A stretch of 64,000 nucleotides of DNA from assembly GCF_037042905.1 (NCBI RefSeq), contig NC_087247.1:40089920-40153919 (forward strand), in the 5' to 3' direction. Position numbers and translations under genes: made by a program. Shown here in pieces: positions 1 through 13,144 of this stretch (the stretch's first letter is position 1; every line of letters begins with the position of its first letter). Source of the stretch: Lytechinus pictus (Eukaryota; Echinodermata; Echinoidea; Temnopleuroida; Toxopneustidae). The notes beneath the pieces were generated by a model. That model did no database searches. It was not told the DNA's origin and saw only the letters and a program-made list of their open reading frames with translations.

Positions 1-2550
1 ATCCATTCAAGATGGACACGTATTAGAAAATTCAATCTTGTAGAATAAGTGATTGGATTGCGGTAGGATTATGACAGAGTACTTTCAAGCTTACCTCCCC
101 CGTACATTTTGGCAAATGTAATTTGACCATATCAATTCTTTGCTCTGACCTCTCCTATATGGTTACTCAAAATGAGTCACATATTTTTTTTTTGTCAAGA
201 TATGCAAAATATCAAACATGATGGATAAAGAGTTAACCATTCATGCTTACTCATGCTTATAATCTAGCGAAACCCTTTTTCAGAACATGAAATTATGACC
301 TTTCTCATTTTCTTGTGATTTAGAAATTACCTCCTACATGTACAATGTATTTGGGGATAGTGTTACTCTCACATTTCTCAATTTAAAAATAGAAATTTTT
401 GGACAAAAAAAAGCAAAAAGAAAACAATGGTAAGCAAAATTGTAGAGCACCAAGTGGGAAAAGAAGGGGGAGTGACCATTGTACAAAGATACCACAAGAC
501 AAAATAATCAAGACCATCAAAATTTTCCTCCATTACACCCAAATCTTACAGTGGAAATCCTGATAACAAATGAATGGTTGAATTTAAGATTTCAAGATTT
601 TCATGAACTTGATCATTCCCTTAAAGCAATATCAGCCAATTTCAGATTGCTTGGAGGAAATGGGAAAGGATTCCTGAAATACATTGCATGTCAACACCGA
701 TCCTCTCCCTTGAATCAAGGAATTGTGATAGATGTAAACCAACATGGAGAATTATGTGAGGAATGACGCCAGAGATGAATCCCACAATAAATCAGTCTGC
801 CCTCTATATGTGGATGGGGGTTTTGTCTCTTTTTTTTGTCCACTGATTCAGGAACTGGCAATGGGACCTCTCATGAGAGTTTGTTAGACACATGAAAGTC
901 ATTATGTTGCATCTCAACATGTTATGATGAATTCAAGCTATTCCTGGTGGCAAGTGTGGACAGCATTATCCTGTCAATGGATAATGTTTATAACATTGAA
1001 CCATTCCAAATATGGATATACGGAGTGAATTCTCTCTCCTTTTTTTGCAATTTTGACATTCTCAGTATTCCAAACAGCTTTGTCTTAATTTCTAGAATTC
1101 CTAAAATACATTTTTACTATTTCAAGAAATGATTGAGGAGGAACAGAGCAACCTTGAAGTGAGCAACTTTAAACTTTAAGTGAGTAAAATGTTAATAATC
1201 TCTTACAGAATTTTAACAAAATATACTGCAGTAAAACTGTAGTCAATCAAACAGATTTACTGCAGAAATACTGCAGTACTCTCAGTATTTTTTTTTACAA
1301 GGACTTGTATGGATCCTATAATTTCACAATATATCTAAAATGCTTAAAATAGATATCCGAAGATTGTAACATGTATTGCAATGCAATTCTGTCAAATGGG
1401 CCTCTAGCATAGGCTCAAACAACAATATTAATAACAATATGGTCATTTTTAGCATATAACAGTCATTAAGGAAGTATACACATCATGAATGAAACACTAC
1501 TACAAGTTTTCCATTTTCACTAGACTGAAAATAAAATTGACTGTCTCCACAGCAAACCCAAGTCCATCTCAATTCTACCATTTTGAGGAGGGTGTGTACA
1601 TAATGGATGTAATTTCTCACTCCTGCTCCCAAACTGTCCTAGATGTCAGTGACACACCATGAGGGTAATACATCAAGATGAACCAAGATGGAGGTGTAAC
1701 TAAAGGTCCTTTCATACCAGACTGATCGGCTCATATACTTGATTGATAGTTTTTTTTTATAGAAAAGTAACTTGTAATATCCCTAAAAATAATTACCCTA
1801 AAATCAGTAGGTATTTTTTAGACTTATCAGAACTTTCACATATATTTCTCGAAGGTTGTAGAGACTGTGACTACGAATGCAAATTGCAGTAAATTTTTTT
1901 GTGATGCAAGGGTGAACATCTTTTTCTATATTGCGAAAATTGTTTCATGTTCATGACTATGGAAACTTAATATTGTCAGTATAACAGTGAAGGTGAATTA
2001 TCAGATGATTTCAGGCCTGAAAATTACTTCATTTCCTAATCAAGGAGGTGTGAATACACCAACGCGTCTCCAGATACTAAAATGGTGAGAGGTTTCCTCT
2101 CCATGATGAATGCAACCTCTTCCATCCACCTTCTGTCTATTTGCTTTTAGTAACCCAAGATGGATGGGGTCATAGAGAAGTAGTTCCAAGTCACAGATTT
2201 TACTTGTAACTCTTAGCACTGATTTAGAATTCCTAGCATTCCTTGGAGAAAGATATCTTTACTAGACTCACAACAAAAATAGACATGAACTACATGTATG
2301 TTTATTCATGCCATTCCTATCATGGATTTGTGCGAAAATAGGTCACTTGACAGAAGACAGTAAACTTGAGATTCTGCTCAATGAGAGAATAAAAAAGAAC
2401 TTGAAAGGATTTAATTGGGAAAAAATATTTTGGGGTTGGTTTACTTTTTACTGTGAAATAAAATGAAATACAATATCATGCATAATGCACAGACAAATGG
2501 CTCTTATTGGAGTTGTATACAACAATTAGCTGTCAAAAGATCATACATAC
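1..2550. other. No supported gene
   Basis: AT-rich sequence with scattered short reading frames but no recognisable domain. On the minus strand, about 90-155 is an open stretch ending at a good donor (GAG|GTAAGC), and about 2090-2030 follows a pyrimidine-rich acceptor. Either could be an exon of the unidentified gene suggested at 2551-2610, but neither is strong enough to call. A poly-C run of about 10 lies near 3400, outside this stretch. Confidence 0.5.
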
Positions 2551-2610
2551 CAGATCTAAACTCATCAATAACTATCTTTCCCTCAAACAGATAGACACTA
2601 CAAGGGAGGA
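2551..2610 (-). CDS. Candidate internal coding exon, unidentified gene
   Basis: A 60-nt minus-strand stretch sits between a strong acceptor (a CT-rich tract ending in CAG) and a GTATGT donor. Only one frame stays open; it enters with two bases completing a codon and leaves with one base. It encodes LPCSVYLFEGKIVIDEFRS plus part of a codon, a composition that looks like a conserved soluble domain rather than random AT-rich DNA. I do not recognise the family and cannot place neighbouring exons with confidence. It lies downstream of the ninjurin terminal exon on the same strand, so it would belong to a separate gene continuing toward position 1. The splice signals and open frame are seen; gene membership is inferred. 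Confidence 0.35.
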
Positions 2611-5600
2611 CTGAGAGAGAGAGTGCAAAGGTATTAATTATTCATTTCATATTCCTGAATCGATTTCCAATTTTCCACACCTATTCTAAATGGCCATAGG
2701 GAGGAGGGCAGATCATTGGGCCACGCTCTCTTTCGTTATCGTCCATCACCAACCTTGGATATCACTCCATCTCCTGGTGAAAAGTAATGACCATGATGCG
2801 TGAAATGCTCCAGTTAAGAGCGTGGGATGGGGGCATGGGTAAAGACAGGGAGAGTTGATATGCGCAGTTGTGCATATAATAAGCAAAGGTAAATGCAATG
2901 CTAGTCTTGGGTTTCAATTATGCACACAGTGGGATAAAGAGATGCACAGTGACATTTATAAAAAGAAGATTCCATGGAATTTTCATAAATATGCAATCAA
3001 GGACTGATACAGATGAAATTAATCTTTCAATATATCTCATAGATGTAAGTTCATTCGGATGATCACATTTCAACTTTCAAGAAGACAGTCTTCGGTGGAG
3101 TGTGGTCAAGGATGCTTACTAGAACAGAAACGACCCGTCATTTTGAACAGCAACACATAACAGATTCATCATGTTTCCAATGAATATCAAATAAATGAAA
3201 CTGTAAATATATTCATCTATTTTTCTCCTATGATTACCATCATAATGCAGTTTCAGTGACAGTATGCCTGAGGATATATGATTGTCATTTACTACTCAAG
3301 TCAGATGATTGTATCGCTTTACACTGTCCAGGGAAATAAAACTGAATTTCAATCCCATTCTAGCTTGAGATGGATGGGCTATTCTTATTCTCTGTACCCC
3401 CCCCCCCCCATAGCTCTCCTTTAAATACTGAATGGTATTTTCAGTGACCTCTCATATGTATGATCAGTATACACCGAAGCATACTATTTTTCACAGTATT
3501 ATCAGTACAGATGAGAGATGGGAAAGCTTGGTGCCCTGGATAAGTTCATCTTTTCCTTGATTATGGAAACATCTCATAAACCATGCTGTTAATACTAGTA
3601 AATGATATTTTCTTTCTGTTCACAAAAAAATTGTATGAGATAAAATATTAATAGAATTAGGTTATTATGCACATTTAAGGGATGTAAGACATTATTTTTA
3701 CAATTTTGGTATTTTAATGTTCAGCAATAGCAAAATGCAGAACTGGAGATTTTAGAGATGTTGGACTCACAAAAATTAGTGAAAATAAAATCACTGTGAA
3801 AATATCAACCAACATGTTCAATGCAAACATTTTCCTGTGGGACAGTAAAATTATATTTCTTGGATTCATTTCACCCCAAAATGGCATTGAATGAAATTGA
3901 CATGTCCCTTCCTGGTACATGATATCTTGCTATTGAACAGATTGTCCATCTCAAACCTAATTCACCTGCCTCTTTGAATATTTACTGAAGATTCAATTTC
4001 ATGCATGATTCTTGAAACAAAGATTGGCAGGAAATTGGGCAATTACAGACATATAGGAGGTGAAATTATATACACAGTTATATGAAACAAAATGGGACAA
4101 TTTTATCTGAAATTATACTGACAAAATTTGATGCACAGAATCATCAAGATATTCATACCTCCAACTGAATTTAGGTAGGTATGTATCATGAGTAATACTT
4201 AGTCACCCTCACTCTAAATTTAAAAGATTTAGAATGAAATCATGAACTGCTGTGAATTGTGACTAACTGAACATTGGATTTAGATTTTAACCTCAAGTTA
4301 AATAGAAGATTTGAATTGGAATTTGATAATAAATCCTTAAGATTCTAAATAATCCACTGTTCAGCTGGTCTTTGTGCACAGCCTTTCTGAACTTATTTCA
4401 AATCAGAGTGCATTATAAACATTAACTATAAAAAGACAGTACTGCAAAACCAATTGGACAATGACACATCATTCAAATTGAGTATTTCTTGGTACATGTA
4501 GTGTTACTAAAGTACATCAACTCATATCATCAATCATTCTGTGAATCATAAAAACCTTAAAACCAAATCCTATTGTGGAATTGAATGTACAATTAGATTC
4601 TGTGCTTCCTATTCAATTGCATTAGACAAGGTCACAAGGTGTTGTTATCTTAATCAAAGCTCAATGCAGCTGTATACAAATGTACCATTATCTTAAATTG
4701 ATTTTCACCCAAAAGAATTATTCAGTTTCTGTTAGAAATTTTGAAGGGACAGGTATCATGAAAAAAAAAAAGAAAAAAACATGCATATGTATTATAAACC
4801 CCTTTTCAAATCAACCTATGCACACTAATAAAACCAAGAATGAAATATGAATACTTGTTTTTCAAATGTAAAAATAAATTCAAATGTATTATGAACTCAC
4901 TACAACTCAAAACTGACAGCTTAATGAAAAATCATGATAACCCTTTAATGAAATAGAAAACACTGTTGTTGGATATCAACAACAAAGCATATGCTTCTAT
5001 CAGGATTTGACCTCTCTGAACAGGTGATTATTTTGCTATAATGAAGAGCGGCAACGTTTGATGTTGCCAATTCAATGAAGATAGTGGTTAGTCTGTAGGT
5101 AGAAATAGTTCCAAAAAAGAACTGTGACCTTTTGTACGTAACCAAGTACAGTACATTAGAGGTGATATGATATCCCTTTTTATCACTCTTCGTTCAAGTG
5201 ACTGTTCCAAGAGATAACGTCACTATGGATAATTGAGTCACAGCAGAAACATGTGAGTTTACATGTATATACCGAAACATTTTTTTTTTTACATTTAAAT
5301 AAATTGCAAAAGAAAATCTTAAAGGTGAGTTTGAGTAACGTGTATACTTTGAGCTATAATCTTTTTCTGTTGAAAAATTAAAAAGGTGCAAGGTAAATCA
5401 TTTCATAAAGGAATATAAACATTAATCTATCACACTCAAGATGTGATACAATGCAAGTACTAGTATAAATTCGTACCATAATTTAATTGTTTCAAAAAGT
5501 GGGCATTTCAATCCTAAAAGTATAAAAGTAAATTCAAATGTGGTCAAATAATTACAGAGAACTATTTTTGTCCTCCATAATTTTCAAAAGTATATACAAA

Positions 5601-7918
5601 CAACCTTGTGATCACATACACCTCTTGATAATATATACTTCACGTTTTACATCAAAACACTTGTTTCTAACATCCTCATGTCTGAAGCAATCAACTGTCC
5701 CATGTTTCTTGTACGCTGCTTAGTAGATCTATTAGGCAGAGGAAGGGATAGCACCATACCATATGTTATGATAAGGTGTTGAGACGGGTGAACAGGGGAA
5801 CACTCACTATGTTAATATCTTACCCTGATAGCAGGGCCCTGTTACACAAAAACTGTTGGCACATTACATGCTACTGTCATAAGCTACTGAAGCTGCCATT
5901 TTATTGGCTGAGGAAGGAAGAGAATAATTTTTATAAAGTTCAAGTAGTTAGTGCAGATAGCATATATTATTGAGATTGGTATTATGGCAAAAACACATGT
6001 GACATAGAATTATTACCATATTCTATGAATTAATCATGAAAACACTGCCCAATTTAGTGCATAAATTGCAATAATGCCAACACAAAATGATGAAGAAATA
6101 TACATACATGTATATCCTATGGTCAATGGGAACAATAAATAGTGGATACATAGGCCTCATCTTAATACAAACTATTAATTTTTCATAAAAAAATATAGAG
6201 TAGAACTTTATATTACATCCAATGTCTTGACATTTTCGGTCCTACTTTCAAGTCTTAATTAATAAGTGACAAATTCTGTATGAGAAGGTTCTTTTTGCTA
6301 CATTTCAAGATGTCTATCATTTAAATTACTCAACAACAATTATACCTTGATGGTCAGACAAAAACCATTCAACTCATACATATTCATGACACCTTAATAC
6401 ACATTCCTCATGCCTTCATACATATTCATGATGCCTTATCCCACATGTAGGTGTGTTTTTTCAAAGGCCACAAAAGAATATGCAGCATTTTAGTGTCGCA
6501 GCTACCTATACTGGCAGAGATTGCATTTTTGAATATGTTAGTCACACATTTAAACACTAATGTGAAATCGAGTCATTGCATATTATGGAAGTAGCATTCA
6601 GATATGATCATTTCAACATATGTTGCTCACGGTATGCATAAAGATGGCGATAGCTAAATATAGCAAGTGCAATGAGAGATACTGTTCTTCTCAGACAGAA
6701 TGCTCAGAGGCCTTTAAGAGTTCATTAAACCATGCATGGAAAGCAATCATGAACTTCTTCATTGTCTCCTACAACAATCGATCCATAAAAATAAGCAATT
6801 TTACCATCATGTCAGAGTCTGAATTCTGGCCAAATTTTCCAAATTATCAGGACAACAATCTGTCTTAAGTTTGAAATGAGGTGCATGTAGTTTAAAAATG
6901 ATATTGCAATTTTAGGCAAGATCTGAGTGGGCAAGAACTTTTTTTAAACAAATATATTTTGTTCCAATTTCATGTTTTGAAACAAACTACCTATAATTTG
7001 CTTCAGGAACTCCTTCTGGGAGTGTTCTCTTTATTGTAAAGAAACATTTTTCTAGGGATGTGAAATCTTTCTGATTAATGACTTACACCATTCTGATGTT
7101 TAAGTAAAGGTATGATAATTCAAATTTTATAGGACGATAATAAATTCAAACTTTGAAAATGAACCTGAATATGTGGATTAAGCATCCTTTAAAGATTGAA
7201 AAATAATGACAGCATCATGCATTGTGCATTTCCATTAACATTGATCCAATGCAAGATTGGGAAACAAAGCAGAAGTTTACCTTCCATTCTAAATGGAAAT
7301 AATGGCAGCCCCAAATGGCTTCGGGAAAAGAGAAAGGCAAGAGTTAATGCATTCAGAAAAGCCTTGGTGCACTGACAAACCTGCAAGCCAGCTTTTCTAC
7401 CTTTTCATTCTCCCCATCACCTTTTATCTTGCTTTAAGAAAGACGAGCTCCAGACTCAAGCCTTTAGGGGAAACCATTTTGTATGCTATGCGTTATTAAT
7501 GAATGCATGAAGAATAATGATATGGAAGCCTTTTTGCCTGTAAACAAGAACCAAGTGTGTTGCTTGATGTAGTGCACATCATCTCAATGACAGTTCTTGA
7601 ATACATTAGTATTTCAGTTTACCACTGCAAGTGTGATAAATCAAATTAATATCTTATAAGACTGTTCAGAACTTATCTACATAAATGAATCATCAATTGT
7701 TTCTCTTTATCTTCTGGGTTTTTTTTTCATTGACATTCATAATGTACAATGTTTGGCTAAAATTTTTAAAAACCTACTGCATCATCAAGGGCAGAGTTGT
7801 CTATTGCAAAATTTAATGCAATATTATATTAGTCTTCATAAAAATACCATGTCTATCTCTTTTTAATACTAGAAAAGTACATGACCTACTCTGTTTATGA
7901 AAACGTACACAGCCAACA
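2611..7918. other. Intergenic / ninjurin 3' flank
   Basis: No convincing gene. AT-rich, with several short open frames that lack splice context. On the minus strand the first good AATAAA polyadenylation hexamer after the ninjurin stop is near 7030, which would give a 3' UTR of roughly 0.9 kb. That end is only a guess. Confidence 0.4.
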
Positions 7919-8272
7919 CTATAAGGGTGCATGTTCTATTCCAAACGCACATACAAAGATGTTCATGAATACGATACAGAAAACAAGAGCTGTGGCAAAG
8001 TTGTTGATCCAATCCAACTTTCGTTGTTTGTAGACATCGTTGAGGTTATCACGGCCTAGAAGGAGCAGGAAGACGATGACGATGATTAAGAGTACGATGG
8101 AGAGGATGACCAGGGCAGTGACAAAGCCATGGAATTGATTCTCTTTGCCTGCTGTGATGATAGTCTTGAGTTGGGCAGCATTAGCAGCAAGGAGAGCCAC
8201 TACCAAAAAGCCCTCCGCTATCGTCTTCTTCGTAGCATATAGGTTGAAGTCTATTGGAGGCGGTGGCGGGTT
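7919..8272 (-). CDS. Ninjurin, terminal exon with complete ninjurin domain
   Basis: This exon encodes 117 residues plus a TAG stop and holds the whole conserved ninjurin region. In order: a Pro-rich linker (residues 2-6), the YATKK motif (12-16), an amphipathic helix (about 17-41, ending NAAQLKTIITAG), a first membrane helix (about 50-72), the short loop with RDNLND and KLDWINN (74-91), and a second membrane helix (about 92-112) ending CAFGIEHAPL. Family knowledge: ninjurins are small two-pass plasma-membrane proteins in adhesion. NINJ1 polymerises through its N-proximal amphipathic helices to rupture the membrane during lytic death. The exon starts after a clear pyrimidine-rich acceptor (TTTCTTTCCAG) in phase 0, so the ATG-initiated open frame upstream of it is intron. 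The N-terminus comes from one of the start exons at 10.4, 16.6 or 31.1 kb. Identification is secure; NINJ1 versus NINJ2 orthology is not assigned. Confidence 0.94.
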   Translation of the reverse strand, partial: NPPPPPIDFNLYATKKTIAEGFLVVALLAANAAQLKTIITAGKENQFHGFVTALVILSIVLLIIVIVFLLLLGRDNLNDVYKQRKLDWINNFATALVFCIVFMNIFVCAFGIEHAPL

Positions 8273-9258
8273 CTGGAAAGAAAAAAAAAGCAGATATTTG
8301 TGATAAATTAAAAATAAGATTATGAATTGCAACAATATTTTTTTAACCACTCCTAAAGGATGAGATAACTAAAAGGATATTAGATTATGGATCATACTTG
8401 CTCAAATGAAAAATTTAAGTTAAACTTCAATTCATGTAAAAAAGAAAATAAAACAGAGCGATTGCAACCTAAAATTGTTTAAATGTACATTAACAATACT
8501 TCTGATTTTTTACAGTGTAACATTACATTACTTGAAGTATAACGTTGCATTCATTATGATAATAAAGTTACTTCATTCATACGACCTTCTAAATGCTAAT
8601 ATTACATTTTAGTCTTTAGGGGCATAATTAACCCTCACTAAATACATCCACAATTCAATACACATCATATTAACATGTACCCTTGCAAAAACAAAAGAGA
8701 AAAGGGGTGAGAGAGAGAGAGAGAAATGGTGCACCAAAAGTAACCCCAAGTCGTCCATATGGACAATGCACTTCACAAGTTCACATGAATGGCACCTGTG
8801 AAAGAAAATTTGAACTGCTGTCTCCTCCTATGCCAACAAATTTCATATTTCACACGCTTGATGAGACACAGACATATGCAACCAGACACCATTTTCCTTG
8901 TTTGCTTTTCTCTCTCTTTGGACAAAACTCTCACAGCTCTCCATTGACAGTAGCATTAAAGTAATGAACAAAAACTATGGAATGGGTACGAGCTACTATC
9001 AAACAAAGAAAACTCATGGTTCAAAATATCATTTATCAATTTTTTATTCTATTTTAAGCTACTGCATAACGTAAGGATCATTAAGATATTTATCACAATG
9101 CAGTGTAGATATGTGCATTTGTGGAATCAATTGCATCCACAATTTTATATGACAAAAATATGAAGGTTTTCAATTAAGTATTTAAATGTTTACACCTTGA
9201 CAGAAAGATTTATTATTACTATTTTTTTCAAAACAATCCATACAAATTGGAAAACAAA

Positions 9259-9347
9259 TTTCATTATCTATTCATATTTTACTACAATGTTCCCCTATAT
9301 AAAGGTATAGGGGAAACATTTTAGTAAAATATGAATAGATTATGAAA
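9259..9347. repeat. Near-perfect hairpin with ~40-nt arms
   Basis: The left arm (about 9259-9298) and right arm (about 9306-9347) are reverse complements with only about three differences, around a short AT-rich loop. The inner stem contains CCCCTATA / TATAGGGG. It may be a minimal foldback MITE or an RNA hairpin within the ninjurin intron. Confidence 0.75.
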
Positions 9348-9999
9348 GTTGCTTATTTCACCTATTCAACTCATTCATCTTGCAAGTTTTATTTTGTACA
9401 TCATGTAAGTTTGATTTTTCAATTGTAAACATCAAAATAATAATTTTCCACTATCGATATATTTCACTAAGTTCACATCAATATAAGATTGGATTGTTCC
9501 TTTCAGATTAGAATACAGAGGAGTTCTCTTCTGAGATTAGGGTCAATGGGTTTATCGATCTGGAGAAGGGGAAGGTGAGAAAAGATGAGAGTCTTGGGCC
9601 ACCAAAGGAACCCCAAAAGATGAGGGATGCTTAATGAATTCTGGTGTCTCAAGGCAGATCAAATTACATCCAGGATCATGGACAGCAAATTACTCATTCT
9701 TATGCACAGCACACCTCCCTCATTTCCTCTGATTTATGCCTCACAATGGGAGATTCAGCCATCTTAATGCAAAGGGTGTTGAGAATGAGGCTACAAGTGC
9801 CTTACCTATTGCACTTTGGGAATGATGCTTTCTATTTCTTTCTATTTTTGGCATTAATGTGCAAAAAGATAATGATTTGTTATCTTGATCTGAAATAGAG
9901 TGATTTTGTTTTTTCATTTCATTTCAATACAAAGTTCATCAATATACACAAGCATGTTTATGACCCCAAAAAGGAAAATATTTCTTAACAATAACATCT

Positions 10000-10036
10000 C
10001 CCCCCCCCTCTCTCTCTCTCTCTCTGTCTCTCTATC
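10000..10036. repeat. Poly-C / (CT)n microsatellite
   Basis: A C8 run followed by about 13 CT units with one interruption, within a longer pyrimidine-rich stretch reaching about 10125. On the minus strand it lies downstream of the 10.4-kb start exon, inside the intron. Confidence 0.9.
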
Positions 10037-10274
10037 ATTACATTCCTCTGTACTCCCTCATCATCTGTAATTTGTCTCTCTGGTTCTCTTCATTTTCTCT
10101 CTCCATCTCTTCTTCTGTCTCTTCATTTTAATACATATGTAGAACTACAATTTTCTGTATTGTAAATTGTAAAAAAAAACTATCACAGCAACCCCGCAGA
10201 ACCGGTATATTACATCATGAAGTAATGACCATATACAGACAAAACACACAATTCATGATTCTTAAGTCTGCTAC

Positions 10275-10469
10275 CTCCATATTTGCTAGCTGCATCTCAA
10301 GTTCTTCCATACTAACAGTGGGCCGTGTCTCAAACGGAGGGTATCTCCTAGGGGGGCGTCCCCCACAGCACAAGGAATCTAACCTCATGGTGGTATAAGT
10401 ATGCCGCTTCGTGATCGGAGGAGACGAGCTACGACTGCGAGCGGCTCGGTACGTCGCTGGGTTAGCCAT
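10275..10469 (-). CDS. Ninjurin alternative first coding exon (65 codons)
   Basis: A minus-strand ATG at 10469 opens 65 codons that end exactly at a donor-like GAG|GTAGCA in phase 0, matching the phase-0 entry of the ninjurin exon at 8272. An in-frame TAG lies a few codons upstream, so this ATG is the likely start. The segment begins MANPATYRAARSRSSSPP and is basic and Ser/Arg-rich. It contains a Cys-Cys pair (SLCCGG, a possible palmitoylation site), a Pro/Arg-rich stretch, and ends with an acidic amphipathic piece (MEELEMQLANME). Joined to the terminal exon it gives 182 residues, close to ordinary ninjurin length (about 140-180). The donor is not ideal, and the alternative is an unrelated open frame. 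The basic N-terminus would be cytosolic or membrane-proximal if family topology holds. Confidence 0.6.
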
Positions 10470-11040
10470 TTGTTTCCATAGCAGTTCCACACCACACTAA
10501 TCACTATCAAACTAGGATGAAGCACTCCTAAGAGGATGAACTTGAAGAAGCTCTGCCAGGAGATATCGGACTGTTTCAGTTCTTTCAGTTACTCCAAGAA
10601 AAGCCGTACAATCCAAAAGTGCATTAAGGTGCTTTAACAAAAACAGACCATGCAGTCACAAGCTAGTCCATATTGAATGCATTAACAGTCAAACATATCA
10701 GCCATAATTCAAAAATATGCATCCTTTCAGGCAATCAGCCAGTAAGAGGAGTAAAACCAGGGCAAAACATCATTGCATGGCAGTAGAAGTCCACTGCAGA
10801 GACAAGTAGCATAAATGGGTATAAGAGATGGATAAGAGAGAGGGGGGAGATGAAGAAGAGAGGGGGAAGCGTGTGTGTGTGCGCAGTGAGTGTCACTCGT
10901 TGGGTTTAATGTGTGGGAGATGAATGAATGGAGATGTTTGTGTGTATGCGTAGTGCATTGATATGGACAGGTACTAGATGGAAGAGCGTTAGTTAGTTAC
11001 GTGTGTTGTTGCACAGTGAGCTGGTTAAACACAGGTGGAT
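10470..11040 (-). promoter_or_regulatory. Possible promoter/5' UTR of the 10.4-kb ninjurin start
   Basis: Immediately upstream of the alternative ATG. It contains a GT-rich stretch (about 10866-10885) and GA-rich runs, is less AT-rich than its surroundings, and has in-frame stops before the ATG. No TATA box was identified. Assigned by position only. Confidence 0.25.
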
Positions 11041-13140
11041 TTTTTTCTCCCAAGGTTACTACTACTGGTTCTCCCAGGGGTTGTAATTAGTCTTGGAAAG
11101 CAGGCTTCCATAGAAAATTTAATTCTTTGTGGAATATCACACCCCACAGTGAGGCAAGTAAACATACCACAAAATAGAACTGATTTCTTTGATGCCTTAC
11201 TACATTGTATGGAATGGCAACAAACATACAGTTGCAATTTTTCTTTTAATTAAGGACGGGTGGAGTAATTTTTCTTTGATTTTCTAATCATCAAGAAAAT
11301 ATTATTTCTAGAAGCATCTGTAGTGTTACATGTTACAATTAATTCAATGCAATTAAAAGAATAAATTATCTACATACTTCATATTCATAAAACATAGTTT
11401 AACTTTCATTGCATATAAATATTTTGCTTAAACATGCGTCAAATCTACTAATGAACTACATATAACCTACAATGAAATAAGATCAGAGGGCATGTAACCC
11501 GACTGTGTCCCCCCATTAAAAAGAATAATAATTCCAACCAATTTCATATATCAAAATGATGATAATAGTATTTAAGCTCATTCACAATATAATTCCGGGG
11601 GGGGGGGGACTTCCATTAAAAAGTAGACACCATGCTCATACACTGACTTTCAAAACAAATATCATCCTTCGATTTCGAAATTCAGAACCAATATTTAATA
11701 TCAATATACACCAAACAAGTCATATTTCCCCCATCCTAAATTATGTCTCAAATATTTTTCATGATTGGGTGAAATATACATGCCTACCTTTTCCACATAC
11801 CAATATTTGAAAAGTATACATTTTTTCCCCTGTTTTTTTAATTTTGATACCCTTTTCACTGTAAGTGCGTTCAATGAACAACAGTGAAAACAACCCTTTT
11901 ATCTGTGTTGTGAACGAGCATGGTTCCCCCATCCCCAGATGTAATGACCTTAATCTGGAATGAATATGTATTCTTCAGATACATTAGTACAGAAAAGAAG
12001 GAATATAAATTTTAAAATGATACATTGTTAAAGGCATAAAACATAATAGAGAGCCTGATCTTTTAAGCCAATCACATTAATATGAATGAGGGCTGAAACC
12101 AACTTGGTAAAGCTTGTTAAGAAGAATCTTTGTAGCTTGCGCCCACATGGTACTACAGATGAAAAGATGAAAATTAAGTCTTTTATCGCTGAATTTTTAA
12201 AGAGGTGAAACGATCACGTCTGCATGATGCAAGCCAAGAATTATGGGAAGGATAGACAGACCCTTAACACTATATACTCCATGCACAAGATCTCAGATCC
12301 AGTCAAACAGTTGCTAGCTGTAAATTGCCCCCGGGTGAAATATGGAATATTGGTTTACAACAAAAGTTAGCACTTCTTGATGGGAATTCTTGATAAGGAA
12401 CACATGTGGCCAAGAAATTGGATTTTGAGGGAAAGCCTTTGTTGTTAGTGTAACATTTTGATGAGTTGTTCATCCAACCATAACTCTCAATTCAAGACAC
12501 AATGAGCCACAAAATAAAGGAAATTATTAAAGAAGGGCAGTTATTCATTGGTCCTGGTGAGAAAAAAAATAACTTCAATCATATTTATGATATTTACATA
12601 GCAAAATTATAATATCCCTTCAATTATCTACCTAAAATTGAAAAATCAGGACTATAACTATAAATTTTGCCTCTACACTTTCCTTGCCTATTTATGATTT
12701 TGATATCATACTTTTTAGGGCACCTCCCATCATTTTTAATTGTACACATATTGCATGGCTAGAGTTCAAATGGCATAAAACACTTCAGATGCATATAAAT
12801 GCAAACAGTCAAAAATTGCAAACAGAAATAAAACATACACATTAATAAAGATTTTTTAAATTAATAACAGATGTGATTTTGTATGATGTCTTCTTAATTA
12901 TTCCAACAAAATTCAATAAAAAATTTACTTTCATATCATGGATTATTTCCCATGCAAACAGAGATTAAGGTTTTGTTGCATATAAAGCTATTCCTAAAAT
13001 GCTTTTGACTTGTCAACTACTGTATAACAACAACATAAATATATATATATATAAGGTTTGTCCATTTGAAACATATTTGAGGAAACTTTGGGGACAAATT
13101 CATGTGTCAATTTTCATGTTATTTCATTTAATCAACATAT
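11040..13140. other. Intron, no gene seen
   Basis: AT-rich intronic sequence of the ninjurin locus. A G10 run lies near 11598. The overlapping short open frames near 11.03-11.25 kb lie on opposite strands and lack splice context or domains. Confidence 0.5.
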
Positions 13141-13144
13141 AGGC

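Larger units (their letters stand above)
8273..10274 (-). other. Intron between ninjurin exons
   Basis: Bounded by the acceptor at 8273-8274 and the donor of the 10.4-kb start exon. It contains a long perfect hairpin (9259-9347) and a CT microsatellite (about 10000-10036); no other coding signal was seen. Confidence 0.55.

Noticed and set aside
5822-5900. Minus-strand donor ATCAGG|GTAAGA
   Set aside because: No open frame with an acceptor upstream; the surroundings look like non-coding repeat-type sequence.
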